A stretch of 64,000 nt of DNA from Gorsachius magnificus (GCA_034008185.1 CM067084.1:61456599-61520598); one strand, 5' to 3'; counted from the first letter of the stretch, positions 12,501 to 27,094 are shown. Translations and numbers: made by a program. Notes: generated from the letters alone by a model not told the origin.

Positions 12501-15500
12501 GTACAAACATAAGAAAACAAAAGCTTAACCAAATATTTCACATAAACCTATAACATTTTTCATTGTGCTGTAGATAAGCATATTTGTGAGTGTGAACAGA
12601 CTGAAAGCAAAAGTGGACAACCTTTCAAATACCAATGACTAATATAAATTCTTTGTATATTTCTGGGAATTTCTTTGGTCTAGGAGCAAAGTGAGCCATT
12701 GATAAAAAAAAAGGATCCCTGAGGATGGGTAAATAAGAAATGCTAGATTAAAATTATCTTGTTGGTATATACCTCAAGAATTTCATAAGAATTAAGTTAA
12801 ATGCTTACAGAAGTACCTCTTGGTGTGATAACAACATAGAGGAGACATGCATTCTTGAACAAAATTAATATTAACTGTCCAAAAAATGTAAGCAGAAACA
12901 ATAAATCATATCTTTTTACTTGTGTGTTTGCCTCTGCACTGAATCAATTAACTTTGGCTAAGTTTACTTCCTTTGCATATAATTTATTATTTTCAGTGTG
13001 AGATATGAGACTGAGTTATTATTAACTTTTTAGTTTCAAGTCTATTATTCCCATTTTTCCATTTGTTTTTGCTTTTCCTGTTACTGTGAATGACTGTTGA
13101 GTTAGTGAAAGAAGGCATTTAGAATCTAGTATCACGTCAAAAGTTTATGTTTTTTAATGCACTTCTATTGTTGCTATTTCTGCTTTGTTCCTGTTCTCAT
13201 CACCTAGAAAATAATGAACTCATTCTAATTATTTTTACTTTTCCCTGATACTTTCCCAAATGCGTAAGCAACAAAATATAAATATCATGCTGTTTACCCA
13301 CTATTACAACATAATAAACCCACTTATAGTCCTCTCAAAAGCCAGTGATTTTACCATTTGTGACAGTAATTTTGTTAGTCATTGACCGCTAATTTAATCT
13401 TAGTATTTCAGTGTGAGACAGTAGACCACAGACAATTGAGGAGTAATTTCTGGATCTAAATTATTTTTAGAGCTATTATTGAGCTGTCCAGCACTTCAAG
13501 TAATATTTATGTAATCAACTACGAAGCAATTTCCAGTGCTTATTCCCAGATCCTGTTTTAATGACAGACTTCAAAGGTTGTTTATGTAGCCTAAAAGCAC
13601 TGCTAAGAGAGGGCGACATTTTTCCTGAAAAAGTATATGCATTTGCACACTAATAGTTCTGCAAAGGCTCATATAACAAGAATTCAAAAAGTGAGTAGGG
13701 TGGACTTTGTGCATCACTAAGAAATGTAATCATCTTTTAGGAAAGCCTAGGTTTTAAACAGCCAATTTCTCTTTACTTTTGGAAACTTTCAATTTTTTTC
13801 CACCTTCGGGAAATGTATTTTTTTCACAAATGTTGTTGTGGAATGTCTAGTCATAGTAGTAATAACTACTGGCAACTGAATATTACCAAAAAAACCCCCA
13901 ATATTTATTTAACAAAGATTTAATTTATGAGCTTTTAGAAAAGAAATTAAGCATGCTAGTTAGGTGATACACTTCAAACTCATTTGAAGACAATTTACCT
14001 AAACAAAAAAAGAGGAAAAAAGGTTTCAGTCTCTAGTAATATTTGTAGGTAATATTAAATAATTCCTGATACAGACTCCATAAGTTTTGAAAGAGTCTTT
14101 CAGCTCTAAAAAAACCCAACAAAACAAAAAACAAGAAAACAAAGCAATCCCCCAAAACAAGCAAACAAAAAAAACACAGAGAGGAAGAAACCTCCAATAG
14201 TTCAAGAAAAGCTATCAGCACAGTTTACTTTGGCAAGGAATAAAACTGTGTGTTTTCTAGGTGATAAATGAATCACGTTATTTGTTCAACTATAGAATTA
14301 GTGACCAGCTGCCTTTGCTTAAGCTTCGTATACAAGAGATCACTGAAAGTATTACCATAGCTGCATGTAACAGCTTGGGGCATGGAAAGGTACGATTTTT
14401 AAAGACTTGCCCGTGATAAAGGTGAAAATTAAACTTGAAAAGTTAGTGTCTCAGCTGCTATTTCTTCAACATGAGAAGAAACTGGCTGGTTTCTAGGCTG
14501 CTTATAAAGTGATAAAGGATAAAACCTGATTTGCACACAGAGAAATCAGCATGACTGTATGTCCTCTCATTCCTCAATCTCTTGAGTTGGCATTCTACCA
14601 TGTGAATGAACTACCGCTTAATATTCAAACAGCAATGTTGCTTTTTTTTCATTCATTGCCTAAGGGGATGACAAGAAGTAGCTGAAATGTGATATGCTAT
14701 AAACTTACTTTAATGGACTGTTTTCCACAAATACATTAACATGAGAACTTGTGCAAGAACAAGTTATCAAAAATCTTGACCTATGCTCTTAGCCTGCCTT
14801 TTTCAGTGATATGCATTAGTTGTGACTTAGACATACTAATGGCTTAAAAAATTGCTGTAATATTTGTTTTGAATGTGTCCACTGGAATGCAGTCTAATGG
14901 AGGTTTAAAGCATTTTGATATTTGAGTCAGTAGGCTATTACTGTCTCTTAGCTTCTGAAGGGTGGCAGGCACTTTCCAGTACCTTGTCCAGTGCTTCTAA
15001 GCAGCCTTCATTGTAAAGTTAAGTCTTTTTTCAGAAATGGGTCCCTTTCTTCATTGTGAGTTGAAATCAGTGTCACATTTCTATCTGGAGTTATTATTTC
15101 AGTCCTGCCACAGAGTTTACCTTGTTCTTCCTCTTAACCTTGATTTAAGGCATTTTAAGAAGTCCAGGACAATTTAAAATTGCTTCCAATCCTGCGTGAG
15201 AGTTGTATACTATAAAGTACTAGATGAGATTATCAGTTGATTTCAGCTAAAATTAGATTGCTTAAAATGTCCAGTTAAACATATTAACTATTAACACAAA
15301 TATTCCTGTGCTATTCACAGTATGAATATTTATTTTATCTTCTTGTAATAATAATTTCCTAGTCTCTATAAATGAAGTGAAGTGAACTTCACAGGTTATC
15401 AAGTTTTATCATTATCTTCATGAAGTTGTCTATCTTGTTTTATAACGTTTTTAGGACAATGTCACTGATCAATAATAACATTTGAAATGATTGTGCAGTA

Positions 15501-16859
15501 GTATATAACATATAGCAATGTCTATGCTGTAATGACTATACCTTTTGTTTACATTCCATTTCTCAAGAAGTACATCTCAGCATTTGTGTTGAATTAACAG
15601 TTAATTACAGTGCAACTAGAGGGTACTTTCATATCTGTCAGGTGCTAAGACTCCAGGGTAGATTGTGATGGTATTTATGGACTATAGTATATGCAGGGAT
15701 TTTTAAACCTTTTATAGTATATTTGTTTTGGTAATCCTACGTTTTGTATCAGACTATAAATTTAATTCATATCTTTTTTCATGGGGACATGTTAAAATTT
15801 AATAGAAGTATCTCATGCAAAATGAAATGCACAGGCATAGTATATTGTGTCAAGGAGTCATAACTGTTGAATCAAAGTCAGTTTTCAGCAGAATCTTCAA
15901 ATGTCTTTTACTTCAAAATCAAATTGAATTTCCTAACTGCAGCTGATTTAGTTCTAGAGCTGTTCATAAAGCGCTTGTAAGATTTTTTTTATATAATGGA
16001 AAAATATATGTTGTTCTCTTTAGAGACAGAAAAACTCTGAAGCTTTGTTGATGTCTTTTTCCCCAAAAAAATTCTGCTCCAGGCAAAGACAAATCACAGA
16101 AAACTGTAAGTTTAAAATTTCAGAGGTTACAGGAAATGAAAATAGATTATTTAGATCCATAACTGTTATGCAGCCTTAACTGTAGTGATCACTGCCATGT
16201 CTATACATTTGACTCTCTGAATAATAAATGCAAAAAATTATGAAATGGAATTTTCATAACACTTTTCAAATAGTGCACATAGAGTGTTTCACAGACCTTT
16301 AAAAAGTAGTTTTTCATATAAAGTATTTCTACTTTTGTATAATACTTGAATGTAGGCGTCTCATTTGAGCTCTTGTCTGACAGAAGCAGTCAGAATAGAA
16401 GAGGGAGCAGAAATAGCTGGAGGGTAGCCAATAGGGAAAAGGAAAGAAAGTATGCAATTTCATAAAATGTCATATAAAGATGAAGATGGCTAGGCAGAAA
16501 GAGGTAATGCAGGCACAAAAGTATCCATTACTAAGAAATATTCCCACTTTCCTGTATTCCTTGTTTCTCCCTCATACATTTTTCTTTGCCACCCCTCACT
16601 CATCTTTGTGTCTATTGCTGTATTTTTTTTCCATTTCTTTATCTTTCTGTCTCTCCTTACTTCTCTCTGGTTTGCTCCTGAACTCATCCACTACTTCATC
16701 ATTTCAGCTGAGGTTTCAACAGATATTATTTTTATTCTTGAGATTACCTTAGAATTTACTGCCACTGTACTCCACACCTTTGTTATCAAATCTTGCTGGT
16801 TTGTGTCTTGCAAAAGGACTGCATTCCCTTTGCCTGAAATTAAGTGAGTTAATAACATA

Positions 16860-17655
16860 GGAATAAAAACAAATCTGAAAACACCTTCCCCCCACTCCCC
16901 CTTTTTTCCCAGCCTTAACTTCACTCCCAACTCTTCTATTTCCTCCCCCCCAGAGCAACACAGTCAGTTCATAACAATTCGTCTCTGCTGCTCCTTCCTC
17001 CTCACCCTCTTCTCCTGCTCCAGTGTGGAGTCCCATCCATGGGAGATAGTCCTTCACAAACTTCTTCAGTGTATGTCCTTCCTATGGGCTGCAGTTCTTC
17101 AAGAACTGCTCCAGTGTGGGTCCTTTCCATAGGGTGCGGTCCTTCAGGAACAGACTGCTCCAGTGTGGGTCCTCTATACATCACAGTTCCTGCCAGAAAA
17201 CCTAATCCAACATGAACTCCTCTCCACAAGCCACAGGTCCTGCCAGAAGCCTGCACCTGATAGGCTTCCACTTCTTTCAGGTCATATCCACTTGCTCTAG
17301 TGTGGGGTTATCTGCAGGGTGGATATCTGTTCCACCGTGGACCTCCATGGGCTGAAGGGGGACAACCTGCATCACCATAGTCTTCACAGACTGCAGGGGA
17401 ATCTTTGCTCCAGTGCCTGGAGCACCTCCTGCTCCTCTTCCTTCACTGATCTTGTTGTTTCTCTCACTCCTCTCTCCCAGCCACCATGCAGCTTTTTTTA
17501 ACCTTTCACAGAGGTGCTACCAATATCACAGGTCTGTCCTGGTGCCAGCCAGGACTGGCTCTGTCTGACATAGGGACAGCTCCTTGTTTCTTCTTATAGA
17601 AGCCACCTCTGCAGGCCCCGCCTCCATCAAAGCCTCACCACATAAACCCAATGCA
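16860..17655. repeat. Bird dispersed repeat with internal ~46-49 bp degenerate units
   Basis: This GC-richer block resembles a dispersed repeat I recognise from bird genomes, with phrases built around ctgctccagtgtgggtcc, gtcctgccagaa and ctgttccaccgtggacctcc. The unit ctgctccagtgtgg or a variant recurs at 17015, 17061, 17106 and 17155, so the spacing is about 46-49 bp. CpG positions of related copies appear mostly as TG or CA here, which suggests an old methylated copy. I think it derives from an endogenous retroviral LTR or an adjoining region, but the family name and orientation are not settled. Edges are approximate. ORFs of 60-102 codons inside it are by-products of the repeat. Confidence 0.7.
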
Positions 17656-18611
17656 TCTTCTTAGGACAACATCTTGCATAATGTTTTGATCTACAGTAAG
17701 AATTCATAGGTATTGTTAGACCATTTCAACAGTAATATTTATAAAGAAAGTATGGTTGTCATTGATCATTCCCAACAGAAACAGACTTGATAAAACACAA
17801 TTGTTATCTTTGTGATATTATGCCATTTTCTTACCCAGAAAACTCTGCAAAAGAGTGGAGAGAGAGGTGAATGGATATAAGATTTATATTGGTTGCATGA
17901 ACTATATATATTAGATTCATATGTAGAGTTACTGAATGTAGCTGCTGTTTGCCTGTGGTGCTTAATTCTCTGAATTTCTGACTACACATGGAGTTGAGCT
18001 AGGCTGGTTAATACAGTGTTAAGAACATTCTCAACTGTAGCTTAAATAGTTCTGTGAGGATAAATAGTACCTGGAAGATGTCCAAATTTAAAGCAGTAGC
18101 TGGTAATTTTCTTACTTATAATTGAAGGTATGTGAATTATAAAAGGGAAAAATATTTGCAAACATATCTTTGAATTTTATAATGAATTTTGCTCTCTATT
18201 CACACCCTATTACTTGCCATATGTGAAAAATACCAGTAGAATAAAAAGCACTTTTTTCCCCCCATTTATTCCTGAAATGATATTTTGGCTTTGTGTAGAG
18301 CACACTGAAAATTTATAAAGGGAGAAAGTAAAAAAAAAAATAAAAAAATCACTTTTTACTTGGATCCTGTGATCACAACTTGTGTAGCTGAATTTTCCCA
18401 ACTGGACTTTCAGAGTAAGTTTTCAAACACCATTTCTTATTATGTGTATAACCCGTAGTGTATCCTGGCTATGGTTTTATCTGCAGCCTCCAACTGATAT
18501 GCTAATAAAAATTAAAATGATAAAAAAAAAGTCATAAGTCAGCCTGGATTTTACATTAATAGCTTGTGAATATTCAAAGAACAGTTTCCATAATCTGAGG
18601 TGTTATTTTGG
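17656..18611. other. AT-rich noncoding stretch, nothing recognised
   Basis: No ORF with a domain, no repeat family and no strong splice-bounded segment was seen. A short A-rich tract lies at about 18330-18347. Confidence 0.7.
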
Positions 18612-18885
18612 TTTTCTTTTCTTTTCTTTTCTTTTCTTTTCTTTTCTTTTCTTTTCTTTTCTTTTCTTTTCTTTTCTTTTCTTTTCTTTTCTTTTCTTTT
18701 CTTTTCTTTTCTTTTCTTTTCTTTTCCTTTCCTTTCTTTTCTTTTCCTTTCTTTTCTTTTCTTTTCTTTTCTTTTCTTTTCTTTTCTTTTCTTTTCTTTT
18801 CTTTTCTTTTCTTTTCCTTTCCTTTCTTTCCTTTCCTTTTCTTTTCTTTTCCTTTCCTTTCTTTCTTTCTTGCTTTCTTTCTTTT
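18612..18885. repeat. CTTTT/CTTT pyrimidine microsatellite, 274 bp
   Basis: This is an almost uninterrupted (TTTTC)n array. Variant CCTTT and CTTT units appear around 18725-18755 and from about 18814 to the end. One strand is pure pyrimidine apart from one G near 18872. Open frames of 95, 115 and 136 codons across it encode only FSFLF-type or KRKEK-type repeats and are artefacts of the array. The variant units cluster towards the right end, as expected for an ageing edge next to a purer, more slippage-prone core. Confidence 0.98.
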
Positions 18886-21800
18886 AAGAAAAGCATATAT
18901 TTTACATCAAATAGCAAAAATGTCACTTGCAAGTAATTCACACACCTTGCGGTAATAAATTCATTATCATATTTAATCTGATTAATTTCTTTAGTTATCT
19001 TTCTAAAATACAATCATTTTGTGTTTAACTATATTTTCAGGCATTTAAGTACTCTGATATTTGGCAAAGATTGGGTTGACACTTTGTAAATTTATTTTCT
19101 TAATACTAAGCCTTTGACCCTACATAAATTTTCTAAAATTGCTTAATTACATTTATATTTTGAAAAAGTTAATTACGCGATGTAATGAAAGTCTAGCAAA
19201 CTGTCAGCAGCTTACAGCCTTTAGAATTTTAATAACCTGGTCTTTTGCCAGTCTTTATTAAGTAGTGAAGAACACTGACAGGAAAAAGTGGTAATACTTT
19301 AGAAGCGTTTTGAGTTCAAAGTTTTATCATATCTTATGAATTACTTGCTTATAATCTATTCTTGTTCGTATTTCAAGCATAAAGACTAGGTAGACGAGTA
19401 ATTTTTGGACTCCAGGACAGATAATAAAGGTGTGAATATCAAGCAGCAACTGAATCTACGTTCAAACTAGCTTTACCATTCAACTTAGCATTCTTCATGC
19501 TTCATTGACATTTAACAAGAACAGATGTCAAAATATTGTATGTGATGTGGTAAGTCAGACTCTTGGTGTGCTGGGGTTTTGCAATGGTGAATACATTGCT
19601 CTCAAAAAATAATGTTACATGCATCAGAGATTCTTTCTTTGCTTGTTCATAGGAATAGAGATGCCTGTAATAGCCAATGAATTTATTTTTTTTTAATTCT
19701 TAGAAATGTAAGGGGAAAAGATATGCAGACTTTTACAAAGTAGAAAGGCAGACCATTGTTTGGTGTGGTATCACTAGTGTAAGTTCCACTGATTTTATTT
19801 GGGCAACTCTTAATTTCTGCCACTAAGCATCTAAAGCACCTAAGTTGTTCCTACAAGCACTTTCTTAATCATATATGTACAAATTATTTGTACAGCCTTA
19901 AAACTCAGTTTAATTGAAGAACAGTGGAAACAGTTGTCTGGTTTTATGGTTACAGTGTGGGGTTTTTTGTTGTTTCTCATAATTTTGAAATCTTTCAGTT
20001 CTCTAAATGCTGCTTCTGATTATTCAGTCACTGGGTGCAGACTTTTGGATTAAGCTTGAGAATACTTGAGGGTTAAGCTTGAGGATGTTGGATATTATAT
20101 TTGTTTTGTAAATTGAAAATATCTTTTACTTAGTATTAAAACTGCCACATAAACCCCACTGAATTCTAACAAGCTTGATAGTTAAAACTCAGAAGACCAG
20201 AGATGTCACTTTCAAATTGCTTCAGGAGAACACTAAGATTGATTATCAATAAAAGAAAAACTCATGTAGTTTAGAAATATCCAAGGTGTTTTTTTTCTTT
20301 AAGAATGTGCACATTTTAGTATTTAATTCGATGGCATCATTTGATAGGCTTGTTTTTGGCATGCATTTTATTTTCAAGCCACTGTTACATTCACTGTATT
20401 TTGTGCCATTGTCATAGTTTTAGTCTCTTTCCAGCATATACGCTAGGTCTATTTCTAAAGTGACAGTGAGATTTTTTTCTTGCAAAAGCCCTTTTTGCTT
20501 TCTTTCCTTTTGTTTGAAGATTTATCCTTAACTAAAAGTGCCAAGAATAATAGAATGTGTTTGTGTTTGTTTCTCCCTTGTGGACCATGGGTATAGAATA
20601 AGCCAGTGAAATAATTAAATAAGACAAATTAAGGTTGGTGTAGATGAAGTGATAGTCTCATGTAACCCTTTTTATTCTCTGGACACAAAGTTTAAGGGAC
20701 TAGCATTTAAACTGTATTTCTACAAGGATATATCATTAATTTAGAAAACTGATTCATTAGATGACTTCAAAGACCATGTAAGGCTTTATGTTTGTTTTAA
20801 GCAGGACATTATTTATAATTAGTCCTACTAATATATTAAAACTTTAAATACTGACTGCTTTAAATATTGACTACAGTAATATGGAATATCATAAACCATA
20901 CACTTGTTATAGTACATGAAGTCAAATATTAATGACACTGTCTTCTTTAAAAAAAAAATATTCACCCTAAAATTATCGGCAACACCTAAAGATAATTAAT
21001 TATTCTAGTAACAGCAATAGAGAAAGGAAGAGGAGGTGTCTGCATTGGTTAGTTTTCACTGTGGGAAGAATACAGCACTGATGTTTCATGACTTTTTAAC
21101 ATTGACAAAGGGCACAGAAAAGCCATGAAGCACAGCTAGTTCAAATCATAACCCATACCCAAACAAGAGAGCTACTATTCCCTAGGTTATTACTAGCCTT
21201 CTCTGTTGCTGGTCATAGTTTTTCTGACTAAGAACATATTTATTTGCTCCATGTTATGCAATATGTATTTTCATGCAGATTTGAAAAGGAGGTGGTTCTG
21301 GAGGAATGAAGCTTCCTGAGAGTTACAGATCTGTCTTAATTTCAGGAAATCAAGAGGATATGCAACAGAAATTAAGCTAAGAAAATACCTTATTCCACTC
21401 TACTCGAGAATGAAAACTCATCTGCAATGCCAAAGTTATGGCTAAAAATTTCAGAGATTAATGTTGCCTTTAAATAAATTAATGCATAATTTAATAAGAA
21501 AAAAAAAAGCTCAAAGGTGTATTTCACATCACTGAGATTCTGAATTCAACTGGAATAATTCCTGCTGTAGCACATTTCTTTCCCATACTCTACTTGCTAT
21601 CTTATATTGCCTTCTTAAATGTCTACCTGGTATTGTTTTCATATTAATTTAATAGAAGTGTTTCTTTTCGATTACTGACTTAGTAAATACTATCTAAGCT
21701 CAGGTGATAACTACAATTTGTGTAAAAGCCATAATTTGAAAGCTAATAGGAAACAATCCTACAACTTGAGGCCAATTTCTTGTTATACTGGTAATTTTAA

Positions 21801-22046
21801 AGTAGTTTCAAATGAATTGGGAAGGATTAAATGTAATTCCTTGCTTCTCCAGACATAAATGAAAGACCTCCATGATGACAGGTTCTTTATTATTTACTTT
21901 CTTTACTTGCTTAAGGAATGCAAAAGTTCTTCATTCATTTTTCATAAAAGCATATCTTTGATGAAGTAGTTGGTGAAATGATAAACTGATTTAAGTATGA
22001 AATGTGACCTAAGTACCAGATAAGGAAGTTGTCAAGTATTCCTGAG

Positions 22047-22090
22047 TGGGAAGGGAGGAAGGAAGAAAGGAAGGACAGACAGACGGATGG
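22047..22090. repeat. GGAA-rich simple repeat
   Basis: A degenerate purine patch of ggaa, gaaa and gaca units ending in gacagacagacggatgg. It is low complexity only. Confidence 0.8.
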
Positions 22091-22911
22091 CAATAGATTT
22101 GCCATGATTTCACACCTGGGGTAAGAGATTTAAAATTATTATAATATAGTTTACATAAAGTAGTGATGTTCTCTAATGAATATCTCAGACAATCATGAAA
22201 CAGGGAAGGAGGAGTTCATAGGAAATGTAATGTTTTCTAACACCAGATGATACAATCAGAGGAAGAAGCAAAAACTAAAAATAACTTAACTGCCCAATGA
22301 GTTTAAGAAGTGCTTGCATACTCAAAAGCATCTCTATTTTCCAGGTACAACAGTTATAGTTTAATAAAATATTACTTATTTCAAGCCTTGCTTACTTTAA
22401 ATAAATATTTAATTTGCCATCTAGGAATCTAGTCAGGCTTTTAATTGCCTGAAAGAGTATATTTTTACTCAGCAGTTGTTGCTAGTGAAGTGTTTACACT
22501 TACTATGGTGAAGAAGAAAAAAATTGTGTAACAATTTTGTGACTTTCTAACCTAAGATATACCAGCATAATATGTGGATATGTTATTTCATTAAGAATGC
22601 AAAAACATAAAAATACACAGATTTTACTACTGTTCACTACAGCTTGTGAAGGAGTTGTTTTTCTCCATTTCCAGAGCTGGTTTAATTTTTAGCTCAGAAA
22701 CACCTGAGATATTTTTTCTAACTCTTTCAAAATAAATTTCAGTTTTAGGTTCCATCCAGGATCAAAAGGAGTCAGATAAAAGGATGGCTGAGGGAAAAAA
22801 AAAATTAATGGACAAAATATGTAGCAATTAAAAAAACCCCAAGTAAATACAAGCCAAAAATACAGTGATAGCAGAATAACTTTACTGAGCATATGTGGGG
22901 GAGGCTGTGTA

Positions 22912-22948
22912 AGAGAGAAGAAGGGAGGGAGGGAGAGAAGAAAGAGGA
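22912..22948. repeat. GGGA/GAAG purine-rich simple repeat
   Basis: A short run of gagagaagaagggagggagg-type sequence continuing into agagaagaaagagg. It is low complexity only. Confidence 0.8.
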
Positions 22949-25900
22949 TTGAAATGGAAAAGGATAAGATTAATATTTCCTAGTTATTTTGCCCATAATT
23001 CCTTAGAGCTTCAGGAGGAGGATCTGTGGTGACAAGATATGAAGGTGATGAGCATGGATACGTACTTAGAAAACAATTCTAGGAGAGTAGCTACATTTTT
23101 GTATGATGTTGTGTAATTTCGACAGATGAAGGATTATAACTGATCACTGGTGTAAGGAAAAAAGACACTGAGAAACTTAACCTCATCTGTCTCCATCTCC
23201 TTTGTGAAGATTTCTACCAGAAATACCAACATGTGTCAGATTTCACATGGTAATTATGAATTGCAGTTCAGGAGTCTGAGTCAGCAAAAAGGGTTCTTTG
23301 TGCAGTTTTCACACTTACTACTTTGTGGAAGGCAAAACACACTCTGCCACAACTACCTTAATAAAGATAGGTCATATTTTCTGAAGCGAATGCCCTTTTC
23401 CCCTGACATATACACATGCTGATTTCATCCCTGGATGTTACACTCAAAATATGGGGAAAACCCAAGAATCTCTTATGTAAAGCCAAAATTGTTAGTATAA
23501 TTGAAATCTTAAGAGTCTAATCAAAGTGTTATTTGTACAGATTCAATTATTACAGAAAAGAATGAAAAAATAAGAAGTTAAGAATACCACTATTATAGAA
23601 AACGTCTCAATAATGATGCAGTTAAAATTGTTGTGCACACACATCCAGTTTCTACTTTTATAACTGTTTTACTGCCCACTGGGATCTTAAAGTTGTGGTT
23701 TCTGTCTGCTGAGGTGGGGTAGGTCAAGTCATCAAAATCCTGCAGACTCCCTAAGGGGAGTTTAATACTGGTAGTTTCTTCCTTCTCCTTCTAGAAAATT
23801 ATTTGTGGTTACTTTTGCATGCTTGCTAAAATAGTTTTGTATCTTTCTGTTTCTTCATTGGTTCACCACCTATGGAGAACTTTACATATGTTAAATTCAT
23901 TTTCTTTGTTCTTGATAGTAGCCCTAAACCTACTTTTGTCCGGCTCCAGGTCTGCATTTCTTTAACTGACCCTGTTTATAGCCATGGGATCTCCAGTGCT
24001 CAGCCCGTGACTTGTCCCTTATGCCAGACCTGTGATCCTTTATGCCACATCCTGTGTCTTTGCTTCTCAGGAGCTCTGCTGTCATACCAGGTCTGCTCTG
24101 CATCATCATGTTAGCTGTAAATATCTCACTCTGCACAGAATAACAACTTATTACTACTGTCTATATAAAAACTGCAGTGGGACTGTACAGAATAAAACAA
24201 ATTAGGTGTAGCTTAGAATGATTATAATTACAAAATTAGGTATAATTAGAAAAATTACTGTTATAGTCAAACTAAGTAGAAACAAATTGCTGGCAGTTCA
24301 AGACAACTTCAGGAAAGCAAACCTGACAAGCCTTCATCCTGAGGTCTTGCAAATTCATTTTAACAGCTGTGGCCTCTTACAGGTAATGGCAATATTATGT
24401 TTTGTTTTAGAGTGTGTTCTTATTTGTTTCAAGTTTTACAAGATTCTTGTAAGTTTTTGTAAATAAAGATGATTATGAATACAATGAGGCTTTTTTTTAC
24501 AAACAGTCTGTTTCTTGACTAAAACTCCCTTTTTTCTGTTTCAGAGCAGGTCAGAATGTATATCTTTCCTGTGTGTCAGAAGTATTGTTGATGAAAGGTG
24601 CAGTTGCACTTCAAAAAATTTCTTCAGGCTTGGTTTGTTCTATAGGTTGCACTTAAATGAAGGGGTGCACTATGCCTGAAAAGGGTTGGTTCAGTGACTT
24701 TAAAATTTAGAGAAAATATAATTTCAATGTATCTGATAAAAGAATTTGTTAGCCTTTTACTACATACATGTCTGTGCTTTGCAGACTAGGACACCGGAGT
24801 ACTGACTTTTTCTGGTATTTTCTTTAAAATATTTCTAAAGAGTTGAAATGTTGAGAATTGTGCTTAGACTTTTTTTGTATTGTGTTAGTAATACATGGTA
24901 ATATTGTGCTTCCTTATGCACCAGTTGTAGAAAGCATAAAATTTGTAGAAAGCTAGTGATACTTTATGTTAATTTTACAGTCATAAAAAACATATTTCTT
25001 CAAGATCTGATGTATCTATACTTTCAGTTAGAAAAACAGAAACTTTGTGCACACAGCAGATATGAGGTTATTACAAACAAGAATCTAAATATACTTCTGC
25101 ATATTCAATTTGCTTGTTACCAAAGCTTTTACACACCTAACTGTAAATCCAAAAGAAGCCAGTATATGAACTCCTATACTTCCAAAATAAATTCTACTAA
25201 GAAGGGGAAGGCATGATTTGACATAGTCCTCCAATTCAAAATTGCACTGAAATCTACCATTCTGGTTTTTCTCCTTCAGGCATATTTAAGAGGTTATTAA
25301 AACCAAGATGTATGTTTTAAGAAAGACCATACTAATCTGGATTCATTTTACTACCAAATAAGCCAGCAATTTCCAGCAGTATATTAATCTTGAATAATAT
25401 TAGTCCAAATTTTCCTGGGGAACAGAAATAGTATTCTGCCCTTTTCTGTTGCTGATGTTTCACTAGAGAAATGAGAAAGGGTAAATGCAGCAAAGTTTAA
25501 TAGAAAATTTGAATGGCAATTGACAATCTTACGCTATATCAAATGCATAGAAGGGAGTATTCAGCAGTAACCCGTAATGCTAACTGCAAACTAAGAGTCA
25601 TTAAAAATACATTTATGAGATATTCTACTTTCAAGATGTTTTGAAACAGACAAGTACTGCATCTGTTGCCATTCCTGGGCTCATTAAACTGACAGAAGTT
25701 TCTAACTACTATAACTTCATATAACCTTCCTGATGGATCACACGTAACATTTTACAGCACTGCATATAAGAGTAGTACTGCAGCATATTGAAATTTGGGG
25801 AGCAGTGTGGCAAAAAATGGTAGAATCTCTAGTTGATACTGATCTCAAAAAAAGATCCCTAAGCATGGAAATCTACCCTTAGAGTCACAGACATCTATGC

Positions 25901-27094
25901 ACAAGTTTGAGTTTTTTCAGATCTCATATTTTGTTCTAATCTGCTTTAAAACCCAGACACAGTTTTGAATGTGTGAGTGCTACTTTTTATAAAATTCAAG
26001 GTTTCATCAGCTTAAGTTTTGATTTTGAAACATATGTTTAAAAAAGTGAAATGAACATTTCTGGCTTTAAAGTATTGTAAGCTTTTCTTTCATCCTGAAG
26101 CTTCATCAGGACTCAGTTTAGTCATAGGTGAACAGACAGTGAACTCCTGAAATTACTTGAGGAAAATTGATTTCAACAAAAGTTATTTAGTTTGTAAGGT
26201 AGTTTATAATAGAGGAAAAGGTGCTTGTATGTGGTCTGTTAGAAAGGGGACAAAGGCAACTATATGAATGCAATTGTATATGTTTAATCAGTTTCAGGTA
26301 AAATTCTACAAACTCTCATAGGAATTAGCTGGATTTTTTTTTATGCCAAGTAATTCTGAAGCTCATGGAACTCGGTTATTAATTTTGAAAATTAAGGGTA
26401 CTGGATTTTGCTTCTTGACTACAAAAAAAGTTGTGCCCTTGTATCTCACACAGCTCTAGCTACAGCCTCTTCTTGCCCATGCCCATGACTTTTGGCCTTT
26501 AGTTTGCAGTACAAATATAATGATTGTTAATGGGGAAGGACATATTGGAAAAAAAGCAATTACTCCCTACCACCACTCTAGAGTTCAGCCTGAGTAATTT
26601 AAAATAGCACACATGCCTCATTACCAAATATTTTTTTAATATATACCTTTAGTAAAACTTAATCTCTGGGGAAGAATTGTGATTTACTGAAAAGAATAAA
26701 ATTCAATGTAAAGCTTCCATTTTGTCTGGACTTACTTATTTTAGTGTAATTAGCTGAAGGTGGCTTCTATTTTTTGCACTTGGGACACATCTGGAAACTT
26801 GTCAAGAACATCAAGAAGAGCAAACAAGTTGCCCAGATTGTTATACAGTTTGGTCTACCTCATACTTTTTGCACAAATAAAAAGTATTTGCACTAAATCT
26901 AGTTCCAGGCAGTTTCCACTTACTTGTGAAATGCACAGATGACTCTGATGGTTTATGAATTTTAATGCAAGTAGTATGACAGAATTGTACAATTAGTAAA
27001 TTAATCTTTAAAATCTCATTGAGGGGAAAGTTCACAGACTTTCATGCCATCCTTTTCTGCATTCACCATCTCTTCTGCAAAGTTAGACTGCAAT

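Larger units (their letters stand above)
4331..16859. other. AT-rich noncoding stretch, no gene recognised
   Basis: About 12.5 kb of AT-rich sequence with no ORF over about 93 codons and none with a recognisable domain. It contains simple repeats listed separately (T-rich at 5947-5998, a tandem doublet at 6110-6143, an A tract at 9474-9504). Otherwise I see no gene, RNA gene or identifiable mobile element. Confidence 0.7.

Noticed and set aside
16749..17271. Minus-strand frames of 102 and 89 codons
   Set aside because: They run through a dispersed bird repeat, and the periodic Gly/Thr/Pro pattern follows its internal units.
18603..19013. 136-codon minus-strand frame rich in Lys, Arg and Glu, plus 95- and 115-codon plus-strand frames
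   Set aside because: They are translations of the CTTTT/CTTT microsatellite and have no non-repetitive content.
24545..24679. 44-codon open frame after a strong acceptor (cccttttttctgtttcag)
   Set aside because: The peptide has no recognisable family and no polyadenylation or donor support. Likely a chance acceptor in pyrimidine-rich sequence.
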